Source: Candolleomyces eurysporus (taxonomy: Eukaryota > Basidiomycota > Agaricomycetes > Agaricales > Psathyrellaceae). Taken from it: 64,000 nt of DNA. The stretch spans positions 27,627 to 91,626 of the forward strand of contig JANBPK010001057.1 in the NCBI GenBank assembly GCA_027579435.1, read 5' to 3'. Below, one piece after another: positions 23,911 through 35,850 of the stretch. Below the pieces are notes generated by a model that made no database searches, was not told the origin of the DNA, and saw only the letters and a list, made by a program, of their open reading frames with translations. The position numbers and the translations under genes were made by a program. Position 1 is the first letter of the stretch. The number at the start of each line of letters is the position of its first letter.

Positions 23911-24633
23911 ATGCCAACCTCTGAAACTTCCGGGTCGCTCTGTCCGCCATCTTCGGCGGGAGACGTACACAACGACTCGGAGTTGTCCCATCGAGTTGAG
24001 TTATTGGAGCAGCAGATCCAGGAAATACATTCACTTGTAAGTGCATATTCGCTTGACTTTCGCTTATGAAGCCTTGTTCAGACCACATTTGCTCTTCTTT
24101 TATTTCCCTTTCTGCCTCAATACCTTTCACTTCAGATTACGGGGCTTCAGGAGCTTATGATGCAGATCAATGCAAAGCTCGACCGATTGTTGCTGGATCG
24201 CTCGATGCCTGAAACCCATTCACCTATTATTTATCGACCAGTGCTCAATTACTACCAAGATTCCTTGAACGAAGTAAGCGTTCACACCAACAACGTCAAC
24301 TCACACAACCGCAAGTCGACTCGCGACCATTCGTCCACTTCCTATCCCACAATTTATTCTGGAGTCCAGTTAGAAGGCGAACTGTCATTACCACCTGCAG
24401 ATATGCCTCGACCACCTCTGAATCGTACGTTCCAGATTCAGATTACCTCGTCCCAAATACCGTTTTCTCACGACGACTTTCTAGCAGCTACGCCTGAAAG
24501 TCGTGTCAAGAACACAAGTTCCGCTCCCGCCGCAACCAACTCTGATGCTAACGCGCAAAGTGCTGAACCCGTCGCCGCTATTACTCCGAACTCATTTCTC
24601 CCTCGAATTCTCAGATTATTTTGTCTTCAATAA
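23911..24633 (+). CDS. Coiled-coil family protein B (NSHNRKSTRD family)
   Basis: Exons 23911-24036 and 24136-24633 encode 207 residues. Residues 20-60 form a leucine/glutamine-rich coiled coil (H-R-V-E-L-L-E-Q-Q-I-Q-E-I-H, then L-M-M-Q-I-N-A-K-L-D-R-L-L). The conserved core follows: I-I-Y-R-P-V-L-N-Y-Y-Q-D-S-L-N-E-V, then V-N-S-H-N-R-K-S-T-R-D-H-S-S-T-S-Y-P. The C-terminus is Ser/Ala/Pro-rich and ends F-L-P-R-I-L-R-L-F-C-L-Q. No signal peptide or membrane helix. The best-preserved member here; function unknown. Its 3' untranslated sequence (24634-24825) is found again, fused to a lectin pseudogene, at 53570-53757. Confidence 0.75.
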
Positions 24634-25749
24634 GCCTCGATAGACTCGCCTTTCAATCGATTAAAATTCTTTTCGCCTTATTGATCTTTTCTTTGGGATA
24701 GATAGTATCGGAGATTCTTTTTGGTTTTTCCATAGTTTGTGGGCTACGTGAGCTGTACATAGTTCAATTGTGCTCCAATTTGTGCTTGTTGAGATTTCTG
24801 TCGTTGGGGTTGCAGCCTCGGCGCTTGCAGGAAGCCTCCACGCCGGGTAGCATTCAGGGGAAAACTCTCAACAATGGACTCTGAAGGCACGTTGCGTCAA
24901 AATTCAGCGAGTGTTTTTCCTCCCGGTGCCTTTCAGCCGGATTCATCCCCACCCTCCGTATCGCACTGTCGGTTTTCGGAGATCTCCGTGGTTTAGAAGG
25001 CGTGTAGAAGGCGTGTTGGAGACGAGTTCAATTGGGAGCTACCTTTCCTGCTCATGGCAGAGCTTGACGGATGATCAAATGGTGCGAAGGCCTCAGAACC
25101 GAATAACTGAACCGTCACATTCTTTGCCTCGCTAAAAGACCGATGGGATGGGAATGCTCTGATATTCAACATGTATATGAAAATGAGGATAAAAATATAT
25201 TAATATAATACATAAATATAGAAGTACTGATCCAGGAAGGCGAAGGTTGTCCAGCAATCTAATTAACGATAGACCCACTTTGCCAAACTCCTCACACTTG
25301 ATATCTATCTGGCTGGAGAGGGGTACCAACAAAATTATGCACATTCTCGACCAGAGATGGTTGAAAATAGAGCAGCCACCATTCTACTTGGCATAGTTTG
25401 TTTGTACCGCTCCACAACTAAACAAATATCGTACAAGGTTTTCGGCAAAGTGAGACTATCGTTACTTAGATTGCTGTGATGCCAAGCATGCGCCGTTTTA
25501 TCCATATCAAGTATAATTTCGACATTGGGATGCCTCACTGAGGTAAGAAACGTTGTTGTTGACAAAATTGGTCAAGTGCCAACGGCTGGCCAGCCGGGTA
25601 TACCCGGACTGCAATCTCCGTCGTTCGAAGCCAGATCCGGGATTCATGTAAGTTCTTTCACATTCCTATAAGCATCTAATCCATCATAAGCATACAAAGT
25701 CTTACGGTAAGAGTTCTCAAGCAAGGTAAATGAATAGTATTCACAGCAC
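24634..25749. other. Intergenic, no supported gene
   Basis: Contains the B-gene 3' flank and a 41-codon ATG ORF at 24884 with no family support. Further minus-strand ORFs between 25132 and 25565 have no ATG start or recognisable sequence. Confidence 0.4.
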
Positions 25750-26664
<915 letters not shown>

Positions 26665-26718
26665 GTCGCGGCCCTTCTCCGCTCAAATCAGAATTTGCAC
26701 GACTCTGAAGGAGATGCT

Positions 26719-28035
26719 TCATCGAGGATTGGTGAAGCAGATATTGTCTGCTTCGGTCGAGACTCTTGTACTTCTCAAACGGTGGAGGCCTAGTGAAGAG
26801 TTGTCTGATGGCACGAGTGCATTCGACAAGCTCGCTCCGTGACATTCCGCGTTCGAGTCCTCGTTGTCCCCATGCCCGTAAGATTCGAAGTGATGAACCG
26901 ACCGGAGGAAGGATGATTCTGCCGTTGTGGAGTGTGCAAATTCGATAGAGTGGGAAAGGTCTCCATCTTCGGTGAAGCGCAAGTTGGTGAACGAGCTGCC
27001 GGTGGTGACGCGGAAGGTAATCATGTGTGGTGAGAGTGCCTGTTGAGACGAAGGTGCTTGTTCAGAAACCGCTTTTCAGAAAGGTGGAGAAATGACACAT
27101 CAAAGAGAGGTGCCTTTGAATACAGTGAAGGAGTAGAAGAGGGCAAGGGATATTCGGTACGAAGCATCCGCTCCTATATCCCCTTCTTTGAGTGATGTAT
27201 ATTCGAACACTGCTGCGATAATCCCCGAAATGGTCAAAGGAAGAGCAGATTCGACCAAAATGGCGACGAGACCGGCGGCGGCGTACGCGGAGAATGCGGA
27301 TGACGATGACAGTTGTCACGACGATATCAGCTGCAGTGATCAATACTTGGATGCGTATCTTTTCTTCCATGACCATGCTGATGAAGGTAAGGACTATCGG
27401 TGTAGGGGGCTCCGTCAGTCTCAGAATGTTCCAGTTAGGCCGTCAAGACATACCTACGGCGGACAAGGACGTCAATGCCGGGAGGATTACTACAAACCAA
27501 TCTCCTGAATACATCACATAGCACCGGTGAACCTGTCATGAGCGAGTGATGCATCCGAGTCATTTGTTTACCAGGAAAGCAGGGTACACTTACCAGCAGT
27601 GCGCCCCATATAGGCACAATGATAACCCAAGTACAATCTCTGACTGTTTCTTTCCAGTCGTAGGTGTAGTGGTGGGATACATAGACAAAGCGCAGGAAAT
27701 TTTTAAAATTTGTTAACACCTGAAAGTACCCTGCCATACTCAGGGATGAGGACAGTGCTCTTGGAACTGTGATCAACCCGCTGACAGCTATGTATTTCGA
27801 ACGGCTTTTTTGCAAATGTCGCGGTGTCTCCAAGAACACACAGAAGCCATAGCTGGCCAGGAAGATGTGAATACCTAGAGAAGAAACAGGATGCGTACAA
27901 TAAGCTGAAGCTTCCCAATAGTGTTATTGAATCGTGGGCTGGCGACACACCGACTTCGACCATGTTAATGAGATAGACCGCGTAGATGATTCGAGCGGTA
28001 GCAACGTCAACTTCAATCTCATCGGAGCTTGGCAT
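26719..28035 (-). pseudogene. 7TM family member C, damaged exon 4
   Basis: Exons 27951-28035 (85), 27594-27874 (281), 27454-27532 (79), 27124-27393 (270) and 26719-27039 (321) follow the family layout exactly for the first three. Exon 4 is 71 nt shorter than in B and D. It lacks the region matching R-A-R-R-x-L-A-K-x-L-P-S-A-D-V, and the frame switches before G-L-V-A-I-L-V-E-S-A-L-P. Exon 5 keeps L-S-P-H-M-I-T-F-R-V-T-T-G. The protein is much more diverged than A, B, D or E, so this is a separate branch. Either a pseudogene or an exon with an unrecognised extra intron. Confidence 0.6.
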
Positions 28036-28823
28036 GGTAGAAGTGGGTACGAGTAAGGGGATTAATCATCATCTCAGTATGACCGTCTTAAATAGACGTG
28101 CAGTGCTTGGCTGCTGTTACGAGATCAGAACTCACCTGGCTCCTGCTGTCATCGGGCCCCACTGCGTAGCTTGAAAGGATGTATCGCGTCGAACACTCAT
28201 CAGCCAAGTAGAGGAAGTGCAGCGGATTGAATCATGATGGGGATAAAGGTCTACTTGACTGAGATTTTGACAGTTTGAAAACCGTGTCCAACTTGATGAC
28301 AGCATCAATCAACACAAATGCCTTGAAAGGCTGCCACCAGAAAGCTGCGATTGAACTCGTGCAGATTTGGGAGAGAAGTCGACTGGTTCTTCATCGTCAT
28401 TCCGAACTCGAAGTGGGGTGGGGTGAGTTGGAAGAAGGATGACTCGGCAGCTTGAGAGCGAACTCGAGTACTATTAATAGGGTGAGGCAGCTTCCAGCTT
28501 CCACGAATTTTACTTAAATCAGATGAGGTGAGAGCTGCGAATGGAAGATCGAGCGAGTATAGCCGCATATGGGCCGAAATCCTGTCATCCGTTCTGTCCA
28601 CCTAGCTCCATGGAACCTCCGTCAGCTCCTTCTACGTCGTTATACCCAGTCTCTTCACCTACCCCAATCCCCATTGTGAGCTAACATGTGTTAAGAAGTG
28701 TCACATTGCTTCGATTATGAGTTACGACAATTATTGCAGTCCTTGATGATTCAACAGGCGATTCAAAGACCGTTAATCGGTGGTGCCCCTCCGGAACCGG
28801 ACGTGGCCGTTGGAGCCATCTAT
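28036..28823. other. Intergenic, duplicated near 54604-54850
   Basis: The 3' flank of the lectin gene. Its 28600-28823 part is found reversed after the lectin pseudogene (54604-54810), which shows how far that duplication reached. No gene seen. Confidence 0.5.
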
Positions 28824-30139
28824 TTACTTGTACAGATTAGCTACCAGCCTAAAGCTCGCATTCGGAGACCATTGAACATCGCTGGAACCAAAGTGACCAG
28901 TAAGTTTCTGAGCGGGGCTGAAGTTACCCTTTCCATCGTTATATGAAACATAAACGCCATCGTCCGCAAAACCAAGGATGTCAGCGCACCCATTGCCTGT
29001 GAGGTCGACAACGAATCTAGGATGCCTCTCCATTGTCCATCCACCCGCTTGGAGTCCGAAAGCAGAAAGCACGCATCTGCAGGGTTGGAAAGTCCCATCG
29101 CCGTTGTTCAGAGCGACGTAGACACCAGCATGCGCGAAGCCAATGATATCAGCTCGTCCATCCCCGGTCAGGTCAGCAAGGAACCGAGGATGTTGCTCCA
29201 CAGACCAGTTAAGGCTTGAACCTGAGCGACCAAACTCGTTCGACACCATTTTACCAGGCTGGAACGTGCCGTCTCCGTTATTGAGGGACACCCAAACACC
29301 AGCCTCGCCGAAGCCTATGATATCTACGCACCCGTTTCCGGTGAGGTCGGCGAGGAAACGGGGATGATTCTCAATGCGCCAGTCGCCAGCTGAATAGGTG
29401 AACATGCTGAGAACGGGTGTGAGTGGCTGGAACGTGCCATCACCATTGTTGACGGCAACATAGATGTGGGCTTCCCCGAAGGCTACGATGTCTGGGAGCC
29501 CGTTTCCTGTAACATCTCCAAGAAGTCGAAGGTGTTTGTCCAACCTCCAACCTTGCTCATACCCCAGATCGTACAGCACGATCTGCACTGGCCCGAAGGT
29601 CCCATCGCCGTTGTTCAAAGAAACGACGACTCCCCAATCAGAGAAACCGATGATATCGACTCTCCCCGTCTTCCTGAGGTCTGCGACATATCGAAGGTGT
29701 TTTTCGACCCTCCAGCCACCCGCACTGTAACCGAACTCTTGCACTCGGAGTGTACTGGGACCGAAAGTATTCTTGCCTTGGTTTTGGGCAACCCAAACCC
29801 CACCATGACCGAATCCGATGATATCAGCTTTCCCATCGCCCGTTGTGTCGCCCAGTAGACGGACGTGCTTGTCGATGACCCATCCGCCTGCTTTCGAGCC
29901 GAAATGTTTGATCGCAACCGGGGCATCGACGATGCTGGGAGATTGAAAGTTGTTTCGAAGGATGACAACGCCATCTTGGCCAAAGCCAACGATGTCTGCG
30001 GTGCCGACGCTTGAAGTGGGAACTGCCACTCATGCTGGTCAGCGAAATTTCAGCATGGTTTGCGATTCTCAATACCTGGTCGATCTTGAGAGATTGTCGG
30101 GCAAGGGGAGCTAGCAGCGTCGGGGATGGTGATTGGCAT
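28824..30139 (-). CDS. PVL-type seven-bladed beta-propeller lectin
   Basis: Exons 30076-30139 and 28824-30022 encode 420 residues. The body consists of about seven repeats of roughly 57 residues, each with a D-x-x-G-x-G-x-x-D-I-x-G-F-G core (for example L-L-G-D-T-T-G-D-G-K-A-D-I-I-G-F-G), a G-V-x-V-x-x-N-N-G-D-G-T-F strand and a G-G-W-x-x-x-K-H turn. This matches the Psathyrella velutina lectin family closely in length (401 residues) and repeat order. Those lectins bind N-acetylglucosamine and sialylated glycans. The repeats also resemble FG-GAP/VCBS calcium-binding loops. No signal peptide, as expected for cytosolic fungal lectins. Exon 1 is predicted because the long frame has an in-frame TGA directly before its first codon; splicing 30075-30023 gives R-P-V-P-T-S-S-V-G. 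Divergent from thymidylate synthase. Confidence 0.85.
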
Positions 30140-30314
30140 GATATAGGCGCCTACAAGAAATGTGATTTCCCAGCAATTTCCCCTCTTTTCGTGAGTCCAA
30201 AGACTTTGGAGCGGAGCCCAAATCCGCGACCGTGACGTGACGAGACGCGTTGTCACGCGTTATCCCAATTTCGTCGCGCCGTCCATCTCCTCCGCTCTCG
30301 ATTCATCGTTTACC
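30140..30314. promoter_or_regulatory. Divergent lectin/thymidylate synthase promoter with two MCB boxes
   Basis: 175 bp separate the two start codons. Two ACGCGT hexamers lie at 30245-30250 and 30255-30260, 70 and 60 bp before the thymidylate synthase ATG. ACGCGT is the MluI cell-cycle box bound by MBF in yeasts, where it drives thymidylate synthase and other DNA-synthesis genes at G1/S. The use here is inferred from the motif and its place. Confidence 0.6.
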
Positions 30315-31328
30315 ATGACCATCACCAACGGAGGTTCAACTCCAAGTCACGTCTCTGCGCCAGAACACGAGGAAAAGCAGTACTTGGCGCTTATCAGACG
30401 CGTTTTGGACACCGGGGACGTTCGCCCTGATCGTACAGGCACAGGCACGATCGCGCTCTTCGCCCCACCGTCTTTCCGATTCTCACTCAGCGACTCCACC
30501 TTCCCACTCCTAACCACCAAGCGCACATTCCTCCGCGGAATAGTCGAGGAATNGCTCTGGTTCATCCACGGTTCGACTGACTCGAAGCTCCTCTCAGAGA
30601 AGGGCGTCAAGATCTGGGATGGTAACGGATCCAAGGAGTTTTTGGAAGGGAGAGGATTAGGCCATCGGCGTGAAGGAGATTTGGGGCCCGTGTATGGCTT
30701 CCAGTGGAGACATTTTGGCGCGGAGTACGTCGATTGTGACCATGACTATACGGGCCAGGGCGTCGATCAGCTGCGAGAATGTATTCGCAAGATCAAAGAG
30801 TCGCCTACTGATCGTCGTATCATTATGAGCGCTTGGAATCCCAAAGGTGCGTCTCGCGTGTCTCCATTTCGCTCTATCGATCTCACCATGACGCGCTTTG
30901 TGCTTGCAGATATACCCCAAATGGCCCTCCCCCCCTTGCCACATGATGTGCCAATTCTACGTTCAAATCCCCCCCCGAATCCGACCCCACTGCGAAACCC
31001 CGCCTCTCGTGTCTCATGTACCAACGCTCCGCGGACCTGGGCCTCGGGATCCCANTTCAACATCGCTTCCTACGCCCTCCTTACCCATATGATCGCCCAC
31101 GTTACGGGTACTGAGGCCAAAGAGCTCGTGATCCAGCTCGGTGATGCTCATGTCTATCGCGACCATGTCGATGCGCTTGAAGAGCAACTCAAGCGCGAGC
31201 CACGGCCATTTCCCAAGTTGAGGTGGGCGAGAGATGGGATCAACGATATCGAAGACTTCGTTTACAGTGATGTCGTGGTGGAAGGATATAATCCTCATCC
31301 GTCGATTGCGATGAAGATGAGCGTCTGA
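30315..31328 (+). CDS. Thymidylate synthase
   Basis: Makes dTMP from dUMP with methylene-tetrahydrofolate. Exons 30315-30846 and 30910-31328. Motifs in order: R-T-G-T-G-T near the N-terminus, the L-W-F-I-H-G-S-T-D helix, [24 protein letters not shown] (phosphate-binding arginines), the P-C-H catalytic cysteine, [20 protein letters not shown] and E-G-Y-N-P-H-P. As written, exon 2 is shifted by one extra C in each of two C runs (30929-30935 and 30969-30976) and by the N at 31055. Removing three bases restores a complete 315-residue enzyme. The N at 30553 is a substitution within E-L-L-W. The frame errors look technical, though a real lesion is not excluded. Confidence 0.92.
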   Translation: MTITNGGSTPSHVSAPEHEEKQYLALIRRVLDTGDVRPDRTGTGTIALFAPPSFRFSLSDSTFPLLTTKRTFLRGIVEEXLWFIHGSTDSKLLSEKGVKIWDGNGSKEFLEGRGLGHRREGDLGPVYGFQWRHFGAEYVDCDHDYTGQGVDQLRECIRKIKESPTDRRIIMSAWNPKGASRVSPFRSIDLTMTRFVLADIPQMALPPLPHDVPILRSNPPPNPTPLRNPASRVSCTNAPRTWASGSXFNIASYALLTHMIAHVTGTEAKELVIQLGDAHVYRDHVDALEEQLKREPRPFPKLRWARDGINDIEDFVYSDVVVEGYNPHPSIAMKMSV

Positions 31329-31827
31329 TTTCTGATAGATTCTAGTATTTATGTATCCATCGTGAGGAATCTTTCGTACGATTCGATGTGCTTATGTTCG
31401 CTCAGGTTTTAATAGGAATAAGAAGCGTTCCCGGTAGGAATCCCTCGTTCACTATCCTCCGCAGTTGACCCGTTAAAAATCTCATCGCGACTTCAACCCC
31501 CTTCTCTTTCCCATCTTGCTTCCAAGTACTCACGTCCTGAGTTCTCCGATCTGATGTCACAGTAACGCCGATCGAACAAGTCACTGTAGTGATCAGACTA
31601 TTACTGAGACAAAATCTTGTTTCAATCAGTGAGGTCAGCGGACTGGTATAGTAGACCGCTGCCTTGATGATCTTACGCTCAAAGATCTTATGCCGTTGTT
31701 ACCAAGTGCCCCGCAGCCTTGCCATGAGCGCACTTAAGACAGCAATGCGACCACAGATCAGCGCTATCCTGATCCCTACCCTCCAACCTTACATTCTTTC
31801 TTCCCCTGTTCTCCCAGCCTTTGGTCA

Positions 31828-32871
31828 ATGGATGACGTAGACTCTGAGCTGCTACTCGATGATCGCCATCCTAATATCTTCTATTATCCATCTAGAAACT
31901 GGGTTCCGGTTGGTGATACTGGGGAGTATAAGTTGACTACAACATGTACGAACCATACTGGGACCACCGCTACGGTGCATTTCGAAGGTAAATTTTTGGC
32001 TTTGAATTACCCGTGCCGAGAAAGAAAGTACACTAACGTGACTATGATGTTCCAGGAACCTCCATAAGAGTCATCGGAACGCTCAGCAAAGAGCGGCTCT
32101 CAACTTCGAACAACGCAACTTTGGACCTTAGCTTCGAGTTTAGAGGGATTCAGGCACCGAACATCACTTCTGTGAAAGTCTCCAGTTTTGTGCAGCCCAA
32201 TTCACCTTTATATGGTTTCCAACTGTACCAATCGCCTGTGTTGGGAGTGGGGAATTACACGCTCACGATTACAAATGCAAGCCCGAATAACCAAGGGTTT
32301 CTGTGCTTGGACGCAGTGTCAATTGGGCTGGGATATACCCCAAGTTATGGGGGTGCCAGGACGATCGTCTATCATGATTCCTACCTTTATCCGAGCAGCC
32401 GGGTGGTCACTGCGACGGGGTTGCTAGCTGGACTAGTCGGACTCCTTACTTTGGGCATTTGTTGGTCATTCTATGCGCGACACCGCCGGCGCCAGAGTAA
32501 ACTGAAACAAGGTAAGCACCGGAATTTATATATTTAGTCGGTATCTCACTCCAGCTGTAGGCTCAGAGCAACAGGAAACGCTCACTATAACCCCGTTTAC
32601 AGATGGCCCGCGGTTATCAGTCCCGGCTGAGCCCACCTCTGTGCATTTACCTTTCCATGTGGCCGGGTGGAGAAAAGCAAGAAATGTCATTGGCGCCATT
32701 ACAGGACAAAGGACGCATGGCGAATCTACCGGGGGTTTCAGAGGTGGTGCGCCGAGTGCAGGGCGACCTTCGACTACTGAGGAGCAGGTGCCACCGCCGT
32801 ACGTAGAGGATTTCGCCGAAGAAGTACATGATCATCGTGAAGAACGGCTTCCCGATCCCTTACCGCGTTGA
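31828..32871 (+). CDS. PPxY single-pass membrane protein P5
   Basis: Exons 31828-31987, 32056-32511 and 32561-32871 encode 308 residues. M-D-D-V-D-S-E-L-L-L-D-D-R-H-P starts the ectodomain, which continues T-T-A-T-V-H-F-E-G, T-S-I-R-V-I-G-T-L, L-Y-Q-S-P-V-L and G-F-L-C-L-D-A-V-S-I-G. There is no long Ser/Thr stalk, unlike P2-P4. Membrane helix at about 170-192, then A-R-H-R-R-R. The tail has an R-K-A-R-N-V-I-G-A-I-T-G-Q-R-T block and ends with P-P-P-Y-V-E-D-F (PPxY at 283-286) plus an acidic/His stretch. First member of the right-hand array, about 500 bp after the intact thymidylate synthase. Confidence 0.85.
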
Positions 32872-33097
32872 TGTGATTCCATGTTTTGAGATACTCTGCC
32901 CAAATATGATACCACGGTAGATATGATCTTCCGATAAATTACCTAGTCCGAGAATTTGACAAGTGCGTATACTATAGCTTGTGTAGCTTAAAAGCCATTC
33001 CGAAGCAAGTTTTTTCTTATACATTGAATACAAACTGACCTGAGAAGTCCAGGGCAAAATGAGCTCGGGCTCGTAACAGCACCCGAAGAATTCTCAT

Positions 33098-33300
33098 GAT
33101 CATGTCTATCCCGATCATGTTGATGCTCTGGAAGAGCAGAAGCTCGAGCCACGGCCATTTCCCAAGTTGAGGTAGGCGAGGGATAGAATTCAGGATATCG
33201 AAGATCTCGCTTATCGTGACGTGGTGGCAGGAAGGTATAATTCTCATCCGCCGATTGCGATGAAAATTTGATTTCTGATAGATTCCAGTTCATGTATCCA
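33098..33300 (+). pseudogene. Thymidylate synthase 3' fragment, copy 1
   Basis: Starts within the G-D-A-H-V-Y coding region of thymidylate synthase and runs past its stop into the downstream intergenic sequence that leads to P6. Matches include GAGCCACGGCCATTTCCCAA. An in-frame stop follows K-L-R. The left junction joins the 3' flank of P5 (GAGCTCGGGCTCGT) directly to thymidylate synthase coding sequence. Confidence 0.85.
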
Positions 33301-33810
33301 TCGTGAGGAATCTGTCGTAGTCCCTTTTGCTCGGGTTTTACTAGGAATTAGAAGTGTCTTTAGTAGGAATCCCCCGTCCGCGTTCAAAGATGATGAGCTG
33401 CTTCCAACATTGTGGAGTACTGTGCTCAGAGGTTCGGTCGTCTACATCATGATACAAATGAAATCTTTCGTCATTATTCAGGGTACCTAGGACCCATTGG
33501 AGCGCTTTGAGTTACTCAGACCTTCCATGACTCGTTCACAATCTCATCGCGACTTCAACCCCCTTCTCTTTCCCACCTTGCTTCCAAAGACTCACGTCTT
33601 GGGTTCTCCGATCTGATTCGCAGCAATGCCGATCGAACATATCACCGTAGATCGTTTTCTGCTACAGGATTTGATTTCATCCCGCAAAACCTTGGCATTA
33701 CAGCACACTTGAAACGACAATGCGATCACAGATCAGTTCGTCGTCACCATCCTGGTCCCTACCCTCGCACCCTTACTTTCTCCCTCTCCTGATCTCAAAG
33801 CCTGTCGATT

Positions 33811-34790
33811 ATGGCTACTGGGGCAGACTCTGACTCGAAGCTTTTTCTCGATGATCGCCACCCTGATATCAGATGCACTGGAGAGTGGGCTCAGCGTAAT
33901 GATACTCCCTGGGAGTATAAGTCGACTACCACGTGTACGATCCACACTGGGGATACAACCGTGCTCCAGTTCGAAGGTAAATTTCGTTTTGAAGTGCCTG
34001 CACCGCGAAAGAAAGTACATGAATTTGACTACTCCAGGAAACTCAATCAGAATCCTCGGATCGGTCTATCAGATTTTACCTGCGAAAAACGGACCTTTGA
34101 ACGTCAGCTTTGATTTGATAGAGGAAGCCAACTTCACTTCAATTTCAAAAGGTTTCGCCAGCTTCGAGCAGACTAGTCAACTTTCATATGGTCTCGAGCT
34201 ATACAAGTCGCCTGTGCTCGATGTAAGGGAGAATCGCACGTTGGATATTCCAAACGTAAGTCCGGATGACCAAGAGTACCTGTGTTTAGATGCAGTGGCG
34301 GTTGGGCCCTTACGAGATACCCTATCACACCACTACAGAAAGAAGGCTGGTCATTGTAACGGGGGTACTAAGTGGACTAGTCGGACTCCTTACTTCGGGC
34401 ATTTGTTGATCATTCTATGCGCGACACCGCCGGCGCCAGGGCAGACTTACCCAGGGTAAGCACCCAAATTTGCCCACTTAGTCCTTATCTCACTCCAGCC
34501 CAAGGATCAGAACAACTGGGACCCCTCATCGCAACACCGTTCACAGAAAGCCCATGGTTATCGGTCGCGGCTGAACCCAACTCTGCGCATTTGCCGCGCG
34601 GAGGTGTCAATGTGGCCGGGTGGAGAAAAGAAANGACACACTATTGGCGCGATCACAGGACAAAGGACGCAGGGTGAATATACCGGGAGTGTAAGAGGTG
34701 GTGCACCGAGTGCAGGGCGACCTTCGGCTACTGAACGGCAGATGCCACCGCCGTATGGCTTCGCCATCCCTCATCGCATTGATATGATTC
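33811..34790 (+). pseudogene. PPxY family member P6, broken
   Basis: Closest to P8. ATG at 33811 and exon 1 (33811-33976) are intact. Exon 2 from 34038 matches P8 until 34306, where 35 bp are missing relative to P8. The lost segment lies between two GGTTGG copies, so simple slippage explains it, and the frame is lost before the membrane helix. The third exon carries an N at 34634 and lacks about 46 bp after P-P-P-Y, removing the acidic end. The PPxY codons themselves survive. Confidence 0.75.
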
Positions 34791-35529
34791 CATGTTTTGA
34801 GATACTCGGGCCGGACACGATACTGCTGAAGATATTATCCTCCGATAAATGGCGTAGTTTGAGAGTCTGACAAGTGTGCACAATACAGCTTGTGCAGCCT
34901 AAAAGTCATTCAGAAGCAAGTACTCGGATAGCATCTGTCCGAAATAAAACGAGACGGGAGAAGGAAGAATTTCGGTCGGTCAATCGACCTCCACTTATTG
35001 TATGCAAACTGACCTGAAAGGTCAAGGGGTGCCACGTTCGTCGTGGGCGATGTTGCACCGGCTAAAGCCGGTCATGAAATTTATACTACGTTGGAGGAGT
35101 GTCAGTCGATCAGGTCGGGACGTGCAAGCTTTGGAAGATCCTGCATCCGGTTGCAACAGCATGACTGGACGAGTTGGGCCTCCCCCTTGAGGTCTCCCTT
35201 CTACATCAGGAAACGTGCAAATTACTTTTCCTCTTTTAGAAGCTCTCTCAAGCGCCCTCAAGCTGAAAAAAGCTAGCAAGCCAAAGGCTGACAAGTTCAC
35301 GTCAGTTTTAGCAAAAAGCTAGGCCAAATTTGGCGGGGGCAATGGCCGGAAAAGGCTTAAAANGTGACAAAAAGCTCGAATTTAAAGTTTAGGTTTACTG
35401 ATGAAGGAATCGTTTACTAAACGATTCCTTATTGTCGCTGTTCGTGGGCAACCTTTTGGATTATGAGCATGTGGGTCTTGAACCTGTGATATTTGACTTG
35501 CCTATAGTCTGGAACGTGGAATTTAACTA
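34791..35529. other. P6 3' flank and unexplained sequence
   Basis: 34791-35110 is the family 3' flank, also found after P8 (the GGCTAAAGCCGGT stretch recurs at 40710). 35270-35400 is A-rich with repeated AAAAAGCT words and one N at 35363, and could be a small element. No gene seen. Confidence 0.4.
35404..35430. repeat. Perfect 27-nt palindrome
   Basis: AAGGAATCGTTTA, a single central C, then TAAACGATTCCTT. Thirteen paired bases with a one-base centre. No associated gene. Confidence 0.85.
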
Positions 35530-35850
35530 GCGTCCGTCAGGACACTGCATACCTTGGAATATGCCGCCTGACCCGGATGCAGGTCAGATGCCCACCTGAG
35601 GATGATGCGAGGTATCAAATGCAGCTCGGATCGCCTAAATGGCCATGGGTGTGCGATCACCACATATCTTCATTAGGGCGATGATAAGTACCCTCCACAT
35701 CCTCCAAGCCCATTATCACCGCTATCCGCAGGGTTCTACCTTCTCTATGGATTCGTGAATAGCTCTCTTTTCATGAGCTGATAGAAGAAAGTGCAGAGAC
35801 CAAATACTGATACCAATCTCTGACTTCCTCATGTGTTCGATTATATGCCC
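35530..35850 (+). pseudogene. 5' relict of the coiled-coil family
   Basis: Matches, in reverse orientation, the upstream region and first codons of pseudogene C (41170-41440), and more weakly the B-gene upstream region. Shared stretches include CCCATTATCACC(A/G)CTATCCGCAGG and TCTACCTTCTCTATGGATTC. The position of the B-gene ATG reads ATACCAATCTCTGACTTCC, so the start codon is lost, and the coding part stops after a few codons. Confidence 0.65.

Noticed and set aside
28824..30022. Integrin-like FG-GAP protein
   Set aside because: No signal peptide or membrane segment; the length and repeat order fit the PVL lectin better.
29464..30072. ORFs on the plus strand and other minus frames within the lectin
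   Set aside because: They are shadows of the repeated propeller sequence and have no family likeness.
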